Below, piece after piece: positions 1 to 6,943 of a stretch of DNA of 29,931 nucleotides. Under the pieces are notes generated by a model. That model was not told the origin of the DNA, ran no database searches, and worked only from the letters and a program-made list of their open reading frames with translations. The position numbers and the translations under genes were made by a program. Numbering within the stretch: position 1 is the first letter of the stretch; each line of letters opens with the position of its first letter. The stretch is from NCBI GenBank assembly GCA_028277515.1, contig JANQGC010000291.1, forward strand, positions 1 through 29,931, in the 5' to 3' direction. The stretch comes from Anaerolineae bacterium. Lineage in GTDB: Bacteria; Chloroflexota; Anaerolineae; Promineifilales; Promineifilaceae.

Positions 1-111
1 CAATGGCTCTTATCTCAATGGCCGGATATGCAAGAGGCGCAGGTGGAAACGGCCGTAGAGCGTATTATCGATCTGTTACAAAGATTATTAGCACCACAAA
101 TGAGAATGTGA
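1..111 (+). CDS. C-terminal end of a probable TetR-family regulator (partial)
   Basis: Frame 1 is open from the window edge to a TGA at 109-111 and gives 36 residues. The segment is amphipathic and helical (VERIIDLLQRLLAP near the end), as expected for the last helix of a TetR/AcrR ligand-binding domain. The gene starts outside the window, so no DNA-binding domain can be seen and the family call is an inference. It lies 47 bp upstream of a drug-export type ABC operon on the same strand, the usual place for a local TetR repressor. It could instead be the end of another helical protein. Confidence 0.5.
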   Translation, partial: QWLLSQWPDMQEAQVETAVERIIDLLQRLLAPQMRM

Positions 112-143
112 GAATGGTCCAATCTTAAAGATTGGACCATTCT
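111..143. promoter_or_regulatory. 16-bp perfect inverted repeat between the regulator gene and the ABC operon
   Basis: AGAATGGTCCAATCTT (111-126) is repeated in inverted form at 128-143, leaving a single base between the arms. It begins on the last base of the regulator's stop codon and ends 15 bp before the ATG of the ABC ATPase gene. There is no T-run after it, so it is not a classical terminator. It may be an operator for the upstream regulator or an mRNA hairpin that sets the ratio of regulator to transporter. No clear Shine-Dalgarno follows it. Confidence 0.6.
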
Positions 144-158
144 TGAAACTTAAATATC

Positions 159-1019
159 ATGATCACCGTAAAAAACCTGACCTTCACCTACCGCGGCGGC
201 GCACGGCCGGCCGTGCGAGATTTAAACTTCCACATCGCCGAGGGAGAAATATTCGGCTTATTAGGTCCCAGCGGCGCTGGAAAATCAACCACGCAAAAAA
301 TACTGACCGGCTTGCTCAAAGAGTACCAGGGACAGGTGTCCGTTTTCGGCCGTGACTTGTCAGACTGGGGTCCTGACTATTACGAACGCACAGGGGTATC
401 ATTTGAACTGCCCAACCATTATTTAAAACTCACCGGCATTGAAAACCTGGCCTACTTCTCCTCCCTCTACAGCGGACCGACCCAATCGCCGCAAGAGCTG
501 CTGGAGATGGTCGGATTGCAGGATGACGGCCATTTGCTGGTTTCTCAATATTCCAAGGGCATGAAAAACCGGCTTACTGTCGCCCGATCTTTACTGCACA
601 ACCCGCAGCTTCTTTTTCTGGATGAACCGACGGCGGGACTGGACCCGGTCAATGCCCGGCGCATCCGCAAACTGATTAAAGAACAACAGCATTTAGGAAA
701 AACGATTTTCCTGACCACCCATGACATGCACGTGGCTGATGTCTTATGTGACCGAGTGGCTTTTATCATTGACGGCCGTATCGCGCTCATTGATACGCCC
801 AGAGCATTAAAACTCACCCACGGCCGGCCACAGGTGCGCATTGAGTATTTACCCAATGGCGGAGACGTCCTGGCCATGCGTGAATTCCAAATGCAGGGTT
901 TGGGGGATAACGACGAATTTTGGCAGCTTCTACGCCAAAACCCGCTGCAAACCATCCACTCTCAGGAAGCCACCCTGGAAGATATTTTCATCCGGGTCAC
1001 CGGCAGGAGCTTAACATGA
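159..1019 (+). CDS. ABC transporter ATP-binding protein, fluoroquinolone-export type
   Basis: A 286-residue cytoplasmic ATPase that would power the two permeases encoded downstream. Visible motifs are Walker A GPSGAGKST (residues 36-44), signature YSKGM (131-135), Walker B LLFLDE (151-156), a D-loop just after it and the switch His188. The Q-loop position reads SFELPNHY, with Glu83 where most ABC ATPases have Gln. I recall this GVSFE form from relatives of the mycobacterial Rv2686c-Rv2688c exporter, but that is from memory. The TGA stop overlaps the ATG of the next gene (ATGA at 1016-1019), so the genes are translationally coupled. No strong ribosome site precedes the ATG. The drug-export role is inferred from family resemblance and could equally be lipid or peptide export. 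Confidence 0.9.
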   Translation: MITVKNLTFTYRGGARPAVRDLNFHIAEGEIFGLLGPSGAGKSTTQKILTGLLKEYQGQVSVFGRDLSDWGPDYYERTGVSFELPNHYLKLTGIENLAYFSSLYSGPTQSPQELLEMVGLQDDGHLLVSQYSKGMKNRLTVARSLLHNPQLLFLDEPTAGLDPVNARRIRKLIKEQQHLGKTIFLTTHDMHVADVLCDRVAFIIDGRIALIDTPRALKLTHGRPQVRIEYLPNGGDVLAMREFQMQGLGDNDEFWQLLRQNPLQTIHSQEATLEDIFIRVTGRSLT

Positions 1020-1801
1020 CCCGCCTGATTTCAACCATGAAATGGGATACGCGCCTACAGTGGCGCAACGGTTTTTACTATGCCGCCCTGGTCGTGGTCG
1101 TCATCTGGTCCTTACTGGTCAGCCAGATCCCGCAGCGCGCACTGCAAGAGTTGGGCGGGGGGCTGGCCTGGCTGCTGCCCATTGCTGTTTTGGGCAATTT
1201 ACTCATCGGTACGTTTTACTTTATCGGCGGGCTTTTGCTCCTTGAAAAAGGGGAAGGAACCCTGGAAGCGCAGATTGTCACTCCCCTGCGCACAAATGAA
1301 TATTTAATTTCCAAGCTCAGCACATTGACCCTGCTATCCCTGCTTGAAAACAGCCTGCTGGTGGGCATCATCACTATCTTTCGTTCCCCATTTGAGAGCG
1401 AAGGTGGATGGGCAATGATTGGGTCCGCGACGGCGCTAATGGTCGGCATTATCCTTTTCATCGCCGCGCTGGTCGTCGGGGCACTCATCCTCTGCCTGTT
1501 CGGATTTTTAGTCGTTATTCGCTATGATTCAATCAATGAGTATTTGCTGCCGTCCATTCTGATCACAACCTTGCTCATGCTGCCCCTGGCCACCTATCTG
1601 GCAGGCTGGTTTAACCCTCTGCTCTATCTCCATCCCGTCCAGGCGCCCTTGACCTTGTTCCAGGCGGCCTGGCAAACGCTGCCGGTCTGGGAAATTCTTT
1701 ACGGTTTGCTATATGGTCTCATTTGGGTTGGCCTGTTGTTCCATGCCGCGCGCAAGGCTTTCTACCGCTTTGTAATCGCCAAACAAGGGGCAAAAAGGTG
1801 A
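1016..1801 (+). CDS. ABC exporter permease, first subunit
   Basis: A 261-residue integral membrane protein with about six hydrophobic segments, beginning MTRLISTMKWDTRLQWRNGF. The start is the ATG at 1016, which overlaps the ATPase stop and has a GGAG-containing Shine-Dalgarno a few bases upstream. An upstream in-frame start would run deep into the ATPase gene. The soluble stretch LEKGEGTLEAQIVTPLR between the early membrane helices resembles the coupling segment of ABC-2 type permeases that contact the ATPase. The stop (TGA, 1799-1801) shares one base with the ATG of the second permease. Together the three genes encode a two-permease, one-ATPase exporter; the substrate is unknown. Confidence 0.85.
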   Translation: MTRLISTMKWDTRLQWRNGFYYAALVVVVIWSLLVSQIPQRALQELGGGLAWLLPIAVLGNLLIGTFYFIGGLLLLEKGEGTLEAQIVTPLRTNEYLISKLSTLTLLSLLENSLLVGIITIFRSPFESEGGWAMIGSATALMVGIILFIAALVVGALILCLFGFLVVIRYDSINEYLLPSILITTLLMLPLATYLAGWFNPLLYLHPVQAPLTLFQAAWQTLPVWEILYGLLYGLIWVGLLFHAARKAFYRFVIAKQGAKR

Positions 1802-2535
1802 TGAACGTGACCCAAATCTTTCGCGCGCTTGGTCCCATCGACGCCAGGAGTATCCAGCGCGATTCGCTGCTGCGCTGGATGATCTTCCTGCCCATCGTAT
1901 TAGCGGCCGTCGCTCGTTGGTTGATGCCGCTCATCCTGCAATGGATAGGCGATCTAATCAGCGTTGACATCATGGCCCATTACCCACCCATCATGGGCTA
2001 TGCCTTGCTGGTGCTGACTCCCTTTCTGGCGGCAACGGTGGTTGGTTTCCTGCTTCTTGACCAGCGAGACGACGGTACCTTAACCGCTCTGCAAGTGACG
2101 CCATTGTCAATCAATGGCTATTTGTTGTACCGATTAACAGTGCCAATGGCCGCCGGCATCCTGGCCACGTTAATCGTCATTCCATTGTCCGGAATTGTCC
2201 AATTATCATTTTTACAACTCCTGCTGATAGCCATCGGTGCTGCTCCATTAGCGCCCCTTATGGCCTTAACCCTGGCCGTCATCGCCCAGAATAAAGTGCA
2301 GGGTTTCGCAGTGATGAAAGCTTCCGGGATCGTCTTATTACCGCCGCTGGTCGCCTATTTCGTCCAGGGTCCCTGGCAACTGCTTCTGGCCCTGGTGCCC
2401 ACCTACTGGCCGGCAATGATGCTATGGACGGCCGGTGAACCGCTGTTTTGGATATTTTGGATTGTGGGTATCCTATATCAGCTTCTGCTGCTACTCATCC
2501 TTGCCCGGCGGTTCAACACCGTCATGAGCCGTTGA
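1801..2535 (+). CDS. ABC exporter permease, second subunit
   Basis: A 244-residue membrane protein with about six hydrophobic helices. The chosen ATG at 1801 overlaps the preceding stop by one base (TGATG) and has an A/G-rich ribosome site (AAAAAGG) just upstream. The segment LDQRDDGTLTALQVTPLS matches the coupling stretch of the first permease (EKGEGTLEAQIVTPLR) in position and sequence, so the two permeases are probably paralogues that form a heterodimer. It is the last gene of the operon and ends 6 bp from the convergent HigA-like gene, with no room for a terminator between them. Confidence 0.85.
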   Translation: MNVTQIFRALGPIDARSIQRDSLLRWMIFLPIVLAAVARWLMPLILQWIGDLISVDIMAHYPPIMGYALLVLTPFLAATVVGFLLLDQRDDGTLTALQVTPLSINGYLLYRLTVPMAAGILATLIVIPLSGIVQLSFLQLLLIAIGAAPLAPLMALTLAVIAQNKVQGFAVMKASGIVLLPPLVAYFVQGPWQLLLALVPTYWPAMMLWTAGEPLFWIFWIVGILYQLLLLLILARRFNTVMSR

Positions 2536-2541
2536 GAGAAA

Positions 2542-2847
2542 TTAAAGTGCTACTCGAGGTTGGATCTGCTGTAATCGATCCGCTTCCTTTTGCGCTGCGT
2601 GGTATAAATCCCACCGCAATTGCAGATTCATCCAAAAACCGGGTGACATGTTAAAATATCTCGCCAGGCGCAGGGCAGTTGATGGCGTCACACCTCGTTT
2701 TCCATTGATTAATTCATTCACTCTTTGATACGGCACGTGAATTTCTTCGGCTAACTCTTTTTGCGAAATCTGCATGGGTAAAAGAAATTCTTCAAGCAGC
2801 ATTTCTCCCGGATGGGTCGGTTGTCGATGAGTTGGAATCCTAACCAT
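2542..2847 (-). CDS. higA: HigA-family antitoxin / XRE transcriptional regulator
   Basis: A 101-residue protein from MVRIPTHRQPTHPGEMLLEE, with the PTHPGE...L signature of the HigA/VapI family and an XRE helix-turn-helix at about residues 25-70 (ISQKELAEEIHVPYQRVNELING). In HigBA modules HigA neutralises the HigB ribonuclease and represses its own operon. I chose the ATG at 2847 rather than an in-frame GTG at 2883, because family members start with this MxRIPTHR segment and GGTGA lies just upstream. No HigB-like gene is adjacent; the upstream gene on the same strand is a GNAT acetyltransferase. It is either an orphan antitoxin-like regulator or part of an unusual pair. Confidence 0.85.
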   Translation of the reverse strand: MVRIPTHRQPTHPGEMLLEEFLLPMQISQKELAEEIHVPYQRVNELINGKRGVTPSTALRLARYFNMSPGFWMNLQLRWDLYHAAQKEADRLQQIQPRVAL

Positions 2848-2913
2848 AATTTCACCAAAAATATGAGGCTCTAGTTCCTTCACTAATGATAATCGACTGC
2901 CATGTTATTTCAA

Positions 2914-3417
2914 CTATTTTTTAAGATCGAATTTTTCGATCTTAAAAACCTTCATACCTCTAGCTTTATAATTCTGCAGCGCGCTAGGATGATCGAGATT
3001 GCAGGTATGAACCCACACCCTTTTCGTGCCCTCCCAATCCCAGGCCGCTTGGATTGCTTCGGTTAGTAAAGCGCCACCTAAGCCCTGGCCAATGAATTTG
3101 GGTGTCAATCCAAAATAAGCAATTTCCACATCACCATCCGCCTGCTTTTGTAATTCATAATATCCGGCCGGCGCTCCTTTTATATAAGCAACCCAGGTAC
3201 GTAAATTTTCATTTTCCGCATATGCTTTCCATTCAGCATCAGACCATTGGAGTTTGTCCGTCCACTGCCATGCCTCTCCTACCCATTGGTACAGAAAGCG
3301 ATTAAAGGAAAATTGTTTAATCTCGCATTCCATAATCATCAGCTCTTGTAAGGCTGCTTTAGGCACCAGGTCGGATGGTGAGAGCATTTCCAGGTAAAAT
3401 GTTATCACGTCAGCCAT
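2914..3417 (-). CDS. GNAT family N-acetyltransferase
   Basis: A 167-residue GNAT-fold protein. The acetyl-CoA binding motif A is clear: VEIAYFGLTPKFIGQGLGG, with the Q/R-x-x-G-x-G/A type loop (about residues 107-125), followed by an NLDHPSALQNYKARGMK segment typical of the final strand and helix. The substrate is not predictable from sequence. It is longer than GNAT toxins such as TacT or AtaT and does not look like one. It is transcribed toward the HigA-like gene with 66 bp between them. The ATG at 3417 has no strong ribosome site; an internal Met at residue 11 is an alternative start. Confidence 0.85.
   Translation of the reverse strand: MADVITFYLEMLSPSDLVPKAALQELMIMECEIKQFSFNRFLYQWVGEAWQWTDKLQWSDAEWKAYAENENLRTWVAYIKGAPAGYYELQKQADGDVEIAYFGLTPKFIGQGLGGALLTEAIQAAWDWEGTKRVWVHTCNLDHPSALQNYKARGMKVFKIEKFDLKK
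2918..2948. repeat. 14-bp perfect inverted repeat at the 3' end of the GNAT gene
   Basis: TTTTTAAGATCGAA (2918-2931) and its inverse (2935-2948) are separated by three bases. The repeat covers the last codons of the GNAT gene, just before its stop at 2914-2916. On either strand it could fold into an A/T-ended hairpin, but it lacks a GC-rich stem followed by a T-run. It may act as a weak terminator or an mRNA 3'-end stabiliser. Confidence 0.55.
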
Positions 3418-3461
3418 AACCGAAAATTATCACATTGTTTGAAAATTTAGAAATCCTAAAC

Positions 3462-3523
3462 AGGTGACAGTCACTTGCATTATTAAGGACTAGCGAGACA
3501 AATGTTATTAGTGACTGTCACCT
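3462..3523. repeat. 62-bp inverted-repeat element with GTGAC-N-GTCAC ends
   Basis: Arms AGGTGACAGTCACT (3462-3475) and AGTGACTGTCACCT (3510-3523) are perfect inverses separated by 34 bp. Each arm is itself a near palindrome (GTGAC-A-GTCAC), so the two ends are also almost direct repeats. It sits in the noncoding gap between the GNAT gene and the next forward gene. The structure fits a REP/MITE-like mobile unit of the kind moved by REP-associated tyrosine transposases, or a double operator. No transposase is present in the window. Confidence 0.55.
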
Positions 3524-3549
3524 TATGAAATTGTGGTTTAATCTCCAGC

Positions 3550-4446
3550 ATGAATATTGTGACTAAACGGCGAATTAATAACCAGCATTACAAAATTTTT
3601 CTATTTCTCCTCTGCCTTATTGTTTTCGGCAGCATTCCTTTATTTAGTAGTCATCATCAAACAATGGGAGCGATGCAAAATGAAACGCTTGAAGATTTGT
3701 GGATCGATATGCGCATCGGCCCGCCGCTTATCGCGCTTTTTAATGAGGCGGCGCGAAATGATGACATTGCCCGTGTCGATCATCCCAGCCAGGCCGGGCA
3801 GCTCAATCAAATCAACAACGGCCGTAAACTGGTCATCTTCAAGTCCGTCGCCGAGTCGGAAGAATTTCTGCCCGAAATGGCCGGTGACATCGATATCATC
3901 GGTTACAACCTGGAGCACGGCCAGACCACACCGGAGGATGAAAAGAACGATCCCGTAGGCAGTATTCAACAAATGCGGGACATTGCCGACGAATATGGCC
4001 TGGAACTGGCCTTCGGACCCGATCATGATTTTGCCTTATCTCATGGCGTCGCTATGGCTCCCTATGCAGATGTTTTTGTCCTGCAGATTCAGCGTCAACA
4101 AACAAATCCCCAGGTAGTGAAAGAATTTGTCAACCCGATCATTCCACGGTTGCGTGAAGCAAATCCCGATCTGCAAATCAGCGTCCAGGTGCGCACCGAG
4201 GGAGATGTGCAGGCGCTGCAAGAACTGCTCCTGGAACTCTCCCCGCTGTTGGATGGCATTTCTATCCTGACCAGCCCGGACACGGTGGACACGGCCGAAG
4301 ATTTAATGATCAGCCTCCGCCCAACCACCATGCAATCCTTCCGCAGCAGGGATTCTTTTTCAAATGTTGCTCTTGTTGGGGTGATTTTGTTGGCAGTTAT
4401 TATTGGCTACTATTACTTTCGACGCAGCCAGGAAGAAAAATCATAA
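3550..4446 (+). CDS. Membrane-anchored protein of unknown function, TIM-barrel-like ectodomain
   Basis: A 298-residue protein I cannot assign to a named family. It has an N-terminal hydrophobic segment (about residues 16-33, signal or anchor) and a C-terminal transmembrane helix (about 272-289) followed by a short basic tail (RRSQEEKS). The ectodomain alternates strands and helices in the order expected of a beta/alpha barrel: KLVIFKSV, DIDIIGYNLEHG, LELAFGPDHDF, ADVFVLQIQRQ, LQISVQVRTEGD, LDGISIL. Acidic and histidine residues (E, H, D) fall at the ends of predicted strands, which suggests a glycosidase-like enzyme or binding barrel on the outer face of the membrane. No ribosome site is obvious before the ATG. 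It stands alone, with opposite-strand genes on both sides. Confidence 0.75.
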   Translation: MNIVTKRRINNQHYKIFLFLLCLIVFGSIPLFSSHHQTMGAMQNETLEDLWIDMRIGPPLIALFNEAARNDDIARVDHPSQAGQLNQINNGRKLVIFKSVAESEEFLPEMAGDIDIIGYNLEHGQTTPEDEKNDPVGSIQQMRDIADEYGLELAFGPDHDFALSHGVAMAPYADVFVLQIQRQQTNPQVVKEFVNPIIPRLREANPDLQISVQVRTEGDVQALQELLLELSPLLDGISILTSPDTVDTAEDLMISLRPTTMQSFRSRDSFSNVALVGVILLAVIIGYYYFRRSQEEKS

Positions 4447-4452
4447 CCCGTG

Positions 4453-4641
4453 TTATTTTTTATCTTTGGGATTCTTAGTCAATCGATCAAAGATTGCCTT
4501 TGTATCAATCGGCTCATTATCCGGTCCCTCCTGGCGCATTTCAGCAAGCGTCATTTCTCCCCGGGCAACGGCCGACACCTGCCTTTGTGAAAAACCATCA
4601 ATATAAAGTTCGCGAACATCAATGCCGATGGCGCTACTCAA
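4453..4641 (-). CDS. Possible small hypothetical protein
   Basis: A 62-residue reading frame with a protein-like composition (SQRQVSAVARGEMTLAEM, then an acidic-basic tail ending NPKDKK). It can start only at a TTG (4639-4641), because an in-frame stop lies a few codons upstream; an ATG eight bases further upstream (4647-4649) is in another frame. The start may therefore be frameshifted, or this may be the end of a decayed gene. I do not recognise a family. It fills part of an otherwise gene-free 286-bp gap, convergent with the preceding membrane protein. Confidence 0.35.
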   Translation of the reverse strand: MSSAIGIDVRELYIDGFSQRQVSAVARGEMTLAEMRQEGPDNEPIDTKAIFDRLTKNPKDKK

Positions 4642-4732
4642 GTCGCCATCGTGCCTCTACTCTTTTTATCTTTATTCTGTTCCTGTTTTTGCATAAAGCT
4701 ATATTAGTATGCAGAATCTAAATCGATCCTGC

Positions 4733-4915
4733 TTATTGTAAAAAATATCCGGCGAAAATGAAAATCGCATACCGGATCTGGTTAGGGATAGTTCCCTTTT
4801 CCGCCGGATCAGTTTCCACACCTTCCCTCAATTGGCGCTGAATCACCGCCTCTCGCCGTAACTGCTGCTGTTTATTTTGGGCAGCAAATTTTTGCCATCC
4901 ATAATTGCTATTCAT
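4733..4915 (-). CDS. Small conserved-type hypothetical protein
   Basis: A 60-residue protein starting MNSNYGWQKFAAQNKQQQ, with a basic, glutamine-rich helical N-terminal half (about residues 5-32) and a hydrophobic C-terminus (IRYAIFIFAGYFLQ) that could be one membrane segment. The ATG at 4915 has a strong GGAGGG five bases upstream, which decides the start over an in-frame ATG at 4927. The N-terminal pattern resembles very small Chloroflexi proteins that often follow other genes in short operons; this is from memory. It is probably cotranscribed with the 127-residue gene 21 bp upstream. Function unknown. Confidence 0.7.
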   Translation of the reverse strand: MNSNYGWQKFAAQNKQQQLRREAVIQRQLREGVETDPAEKGTIPNQIRYAIFIFAGYFLQ

Positions 4916-4936
4916 GTCACCCTCCAATTCCCACTT

Positions 4937-5320
4937 CTATACGTGAACCGTTTTTGTGTTTTTATGCCACTCTCTTTCCAGCAAGCGTAGGAATTCGGCC
5001 GCTGCCGGGCGCAGTGCTGCCACGCGCTGTTCTCTCCCTTTATCTGTACCGCCCATCTGCTTTTCCCAAATCGCGGCCAGTTCTTTTTCGCTGTCCTGAA
5101 CGCCACCCTTCAGAAACCGGGTGAGCACCGGCGCGGCTTGATGGGATAAAAACCAAATATCGAATAATGAATCCACGTATTGTGGATGGCGTTCAGTGAA
5201 ACGAGCGTGCGTTTGCTGGATAACCTCGGAAAACTGGTGACGCTGCCGGGAATCACCCAGAACCCAACCTAACATTTTTTTATAATGAACCGCCGGCTTA
5301 AAATCACTAATCGATAACAT
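4937..5320 (-). CDS. Hypothetical protein, 127 residues
   Basis: A soluble, mostly helical protein of unknown family (MLSISDFKPAVHYKKMLGW at the N-terminus; basic and glutamate-rich in the C-terminal third, REQRVAALRPAAAEFLRLLERE). The ATG is preceded by a textbook GGAGGT with good spacing. It is the first gene of a two-gene unit with the 60-residue protein downstream. It is divergent from the MocR regulator, with a 110-bp shared control region, so it is the most likely local target of that regulator. No catalytic motif is visible. Confidence 0.7.
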   Translation of the reverse strand: MLSISDFKPAVHYKKMLGWVLGDSRQRHQFSEVIQQTHARFTERHPQYVDSLFDIWFLSHQAAPVLTRFLKGGVQDSEKELAAIWEKQMGGTDKGREQRVAALRPAAAEFLRLLEREWHKNTKTVHV

Positions 5321-5350
5321 GATGGACCTCCGAGAAAATTTGATCTGCTG

Positions 5351-5379
5351 TGTTTGTTGCCAACAGGATAAGGTATAAT
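5351..5379 (+). promoter_or_regulatory. Candidate promoter of the MocR-family gene
   Basis: A perfect -10 hexamer TATAAT lies at 5374-5379, 51 bp before the ATG. The sequence 17 bp upstream (TGTTTG, 5351-5356) is a poor -35, and a better TTGCCA at 5357-5362 is too close (11 bp). If active, the promoter is probably activator-dependent, which would fit autoregulation by the MocR protein in this divergent intergenic region. Confidence 0.35.
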
Positions 5380-5430
5380 TGGTTTACTCGAAAGAGCCAT
5401 TTAACTTATAATTGAAGGGACCAATTCAGC

Positions 5431-6921
5431 ATGGTCAAAAAAGCAGGTTTTTTCTCCATCCCCATCAATCTGGACCGCGAGCGGCCGCAGCCTCTATGGC
5501 AGCAGCTTTACGATTCCTTGCGCCAACAGGTGCTCAATCGCCAACTTGTGGGCGGCACCCGCTTGCCGCCGACGCGCGCCTTAGCCAAAGAATTAGGCGT
5601 CGGCCGCAACACCATCAATAACGCCTACGACCAGCTTATTGCCGAGGGATACCTGGAAGCACGCCAGGGGTCCGGCACTTTCGTCAGCGATCAGCTCCCC
5701 GAAAACCTGCTGCGAGTACGCGCCGAAGGTCCAATGACAGCCTCCAAGACGCTTCCAAAAGAAAATAAGCCTCCCAACCTCTCACGATACGGCCATAAAA
5801 TTGCCACGTCTAATCTTCAGGAAACCATTGACCGGGGTGCGCCCATACCATTTCGCCCAGGCACTCCTGCACTAGACGCCTTTCCATTCGATTTGTGGCG
5901 CAAATTAGAGAATAAACGCTGGCGCAAGGTGTCGGCCGAACTACTGGCCTATGGTCCCACCGCCGGCTGGCCGGAATTGCGAGAAGCCCTGGCTAACTAT
6001 TTAGGCCCGGCGCGTGGTGTGCGCTGCGCTCCGGAGCAGATCATCATTACTGTGGGCACGCAGCAGGCTATCATGCTCACTATCCGTGTTCTGGTAAACC
6101 CTGGAGACACCGTATGGGTGGAAGAACCGGGTTACATCAGCGCACGCAATCTCATGGCCGCCAATGGAGCTAAGATTGCACCCATTCCCGTCGATGGGGA
6201 AGGGATCGATGTCGCCGCCGGGCAAAAAATCGCCCCCCAGGCACGGCTGGCGTATGTTACCCCCTCCCATCAATATCCGACAGGAGCACTCATGAGCCTG
6301 CGCCGCCGATTAGAATTGCTTTCCTGGGCGCGTGAAAATGATGCCTGGATTCTTGAAGACGATTATGATTCCGAATACCGCTTTGAGGGTCATCCTATGT
6401 CATCTCTGCAAGGTCTGGATGATGGTCGGCGCGTGATATATGCCGGCTCCTTCAGCAAAGTCCTCTACCCATCCTTGCGTTTGGGATATATGATCGTGCC
6501 CCCATCTCTGGTTGAAGTGCTGACGATGGCCCGTCTGGCCAATGACCATTCTTCCCCCCTCATTACCCAGGCTGTGGTCGCTGATTTCATCAACGATGGG
6601 CACTTCGCGCGTCACATTCGCCAGATGCGGACGGTATACCAGGAACGGCAAAGTGTGCTCATTGAGGCTGCGCGTTCTTTGCTGGATGGGTTTCTGACCA
6701 TTGATGCCAAACCGGCCGGATTACATGCGATGGCCTGGCTGAATGAAGGGCTTAATGCTGATAAGGTTGAAAAGCAGTTCGCCGCTGTGGGGATAGAAAC
6801 GCCTTCCATAAGCAAGTATTCTTTTGGCGAACCTTCTCGCCAGGGTCTTGTCCTGGGTTATGGCGCTTTTTCACCAGCATTAATCTGGCAAACAATCCGC
6901 AAAATGGCTACTCTTATATAA
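5431..6921 (+). CDS. MocR/PdxR-type regulator (GntR helix-turn-helix fused to an aminotransferase-fold domain)
   Basis: A 496-residue transcription factor. The N-terminal winged helix-turn-helix (about residues 13-85) contains RLPPTRALAKELGVGRNTI and LEARQGSGTFVS, the GntR signature. The rest is a fold-type I PLP domain with ILEDDYDSEYRF and the PLP lysine in SFSKVLYPSLRLGY (Lys343). Family members bind PLP as internal aldimine and control genes for vitamin B6, GABA or amino-acid metabolism, usually from a divergent promoter. Here the divergent genes are two hypotheticals, not pdxST or gabT, so the regulated pathway is unclear. The ATG at 5431 has only a weak purine stretch (GAAGGGACC) upstream. 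Length is normal for the family. Confidence 0.9.
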   Translation: MVKKAGFFSIPINLDRERPQPLWQQLYDSLRQQVLNRQLVGGTRLPPTRALAKELGVGRNTINNAYDQLIAEGYLEARQGSGTFVSDQLPENLLRVRAEGPMTASKTLPKENKPPNLSRYGHKIATSNLQETIDRGAPIPFRPGTPALDAFPFDLWRKLENKRWRKVSAELLAYGPTAGWPELREALANYLGPARGVRCAPEQIIITVGTQQAIMLTIRVLVNPGDTVWVEEPGYISARNLMAANGAKIAPIPVDGEGIDVAAGQKIAPQARLAYVTPSHQYPTGALMSLRRRLELLSWARENDAWILEDDYDSEYRFEGHPMSSLQGLDDGRRVIYAGSFSKVLYPSLRLGYMIVPPSLVEVLTMARLANDHSSPLITQAVVADFINDGHFARHIRQMRTVYQERQSVLIEAARSLLDGFLTIDAKPAGLHAMAWLNEGLNADKVEKQFAAVGIETPSISKYSFGEPSRQGLVLGYGAFSPALIWQTIRKMATLI

Positions 6922-6940
6922 AGGAATCGCTGATTTCCTT
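6921..6940. terminator. Weak hairpin between convergent MocR and MscS genes
   Basis: AAGGAATC (6921-6928) pairs with GATTTCCTT (6932-6940) with one bulged base, starting on the last base of the MocR stop codon. The stem is AT-rich and has no T-run, so it is a possible but weak bidirectional terminator in the 22-bp gap. Confidence 0.35.
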
Positions 6941-6943
6941 CGC

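Noticed and set aside
545..955. Long reverse frame inside the ABC ATPase gene
   Set aside because: It is antisense to a gene with all ABC motifs, has no ribosome site and no protein-like domain.
2914..3417. GNAT protein as a TacT/AtaT-type toxin
   Set aside because: The sequence and length fit ordinary small-molecule or protein acetyltransferases, and the adjacent antitoxin-like gene is XRE, not ribbon-helix-helix; kept only as a weak possibility in the findings.
5357..5379. TTGCCA ... TATAAT as a standard promoter of the MocR gene
   Set aside because: The spacing is only 11 bp, too short for sigma-70 recognition.
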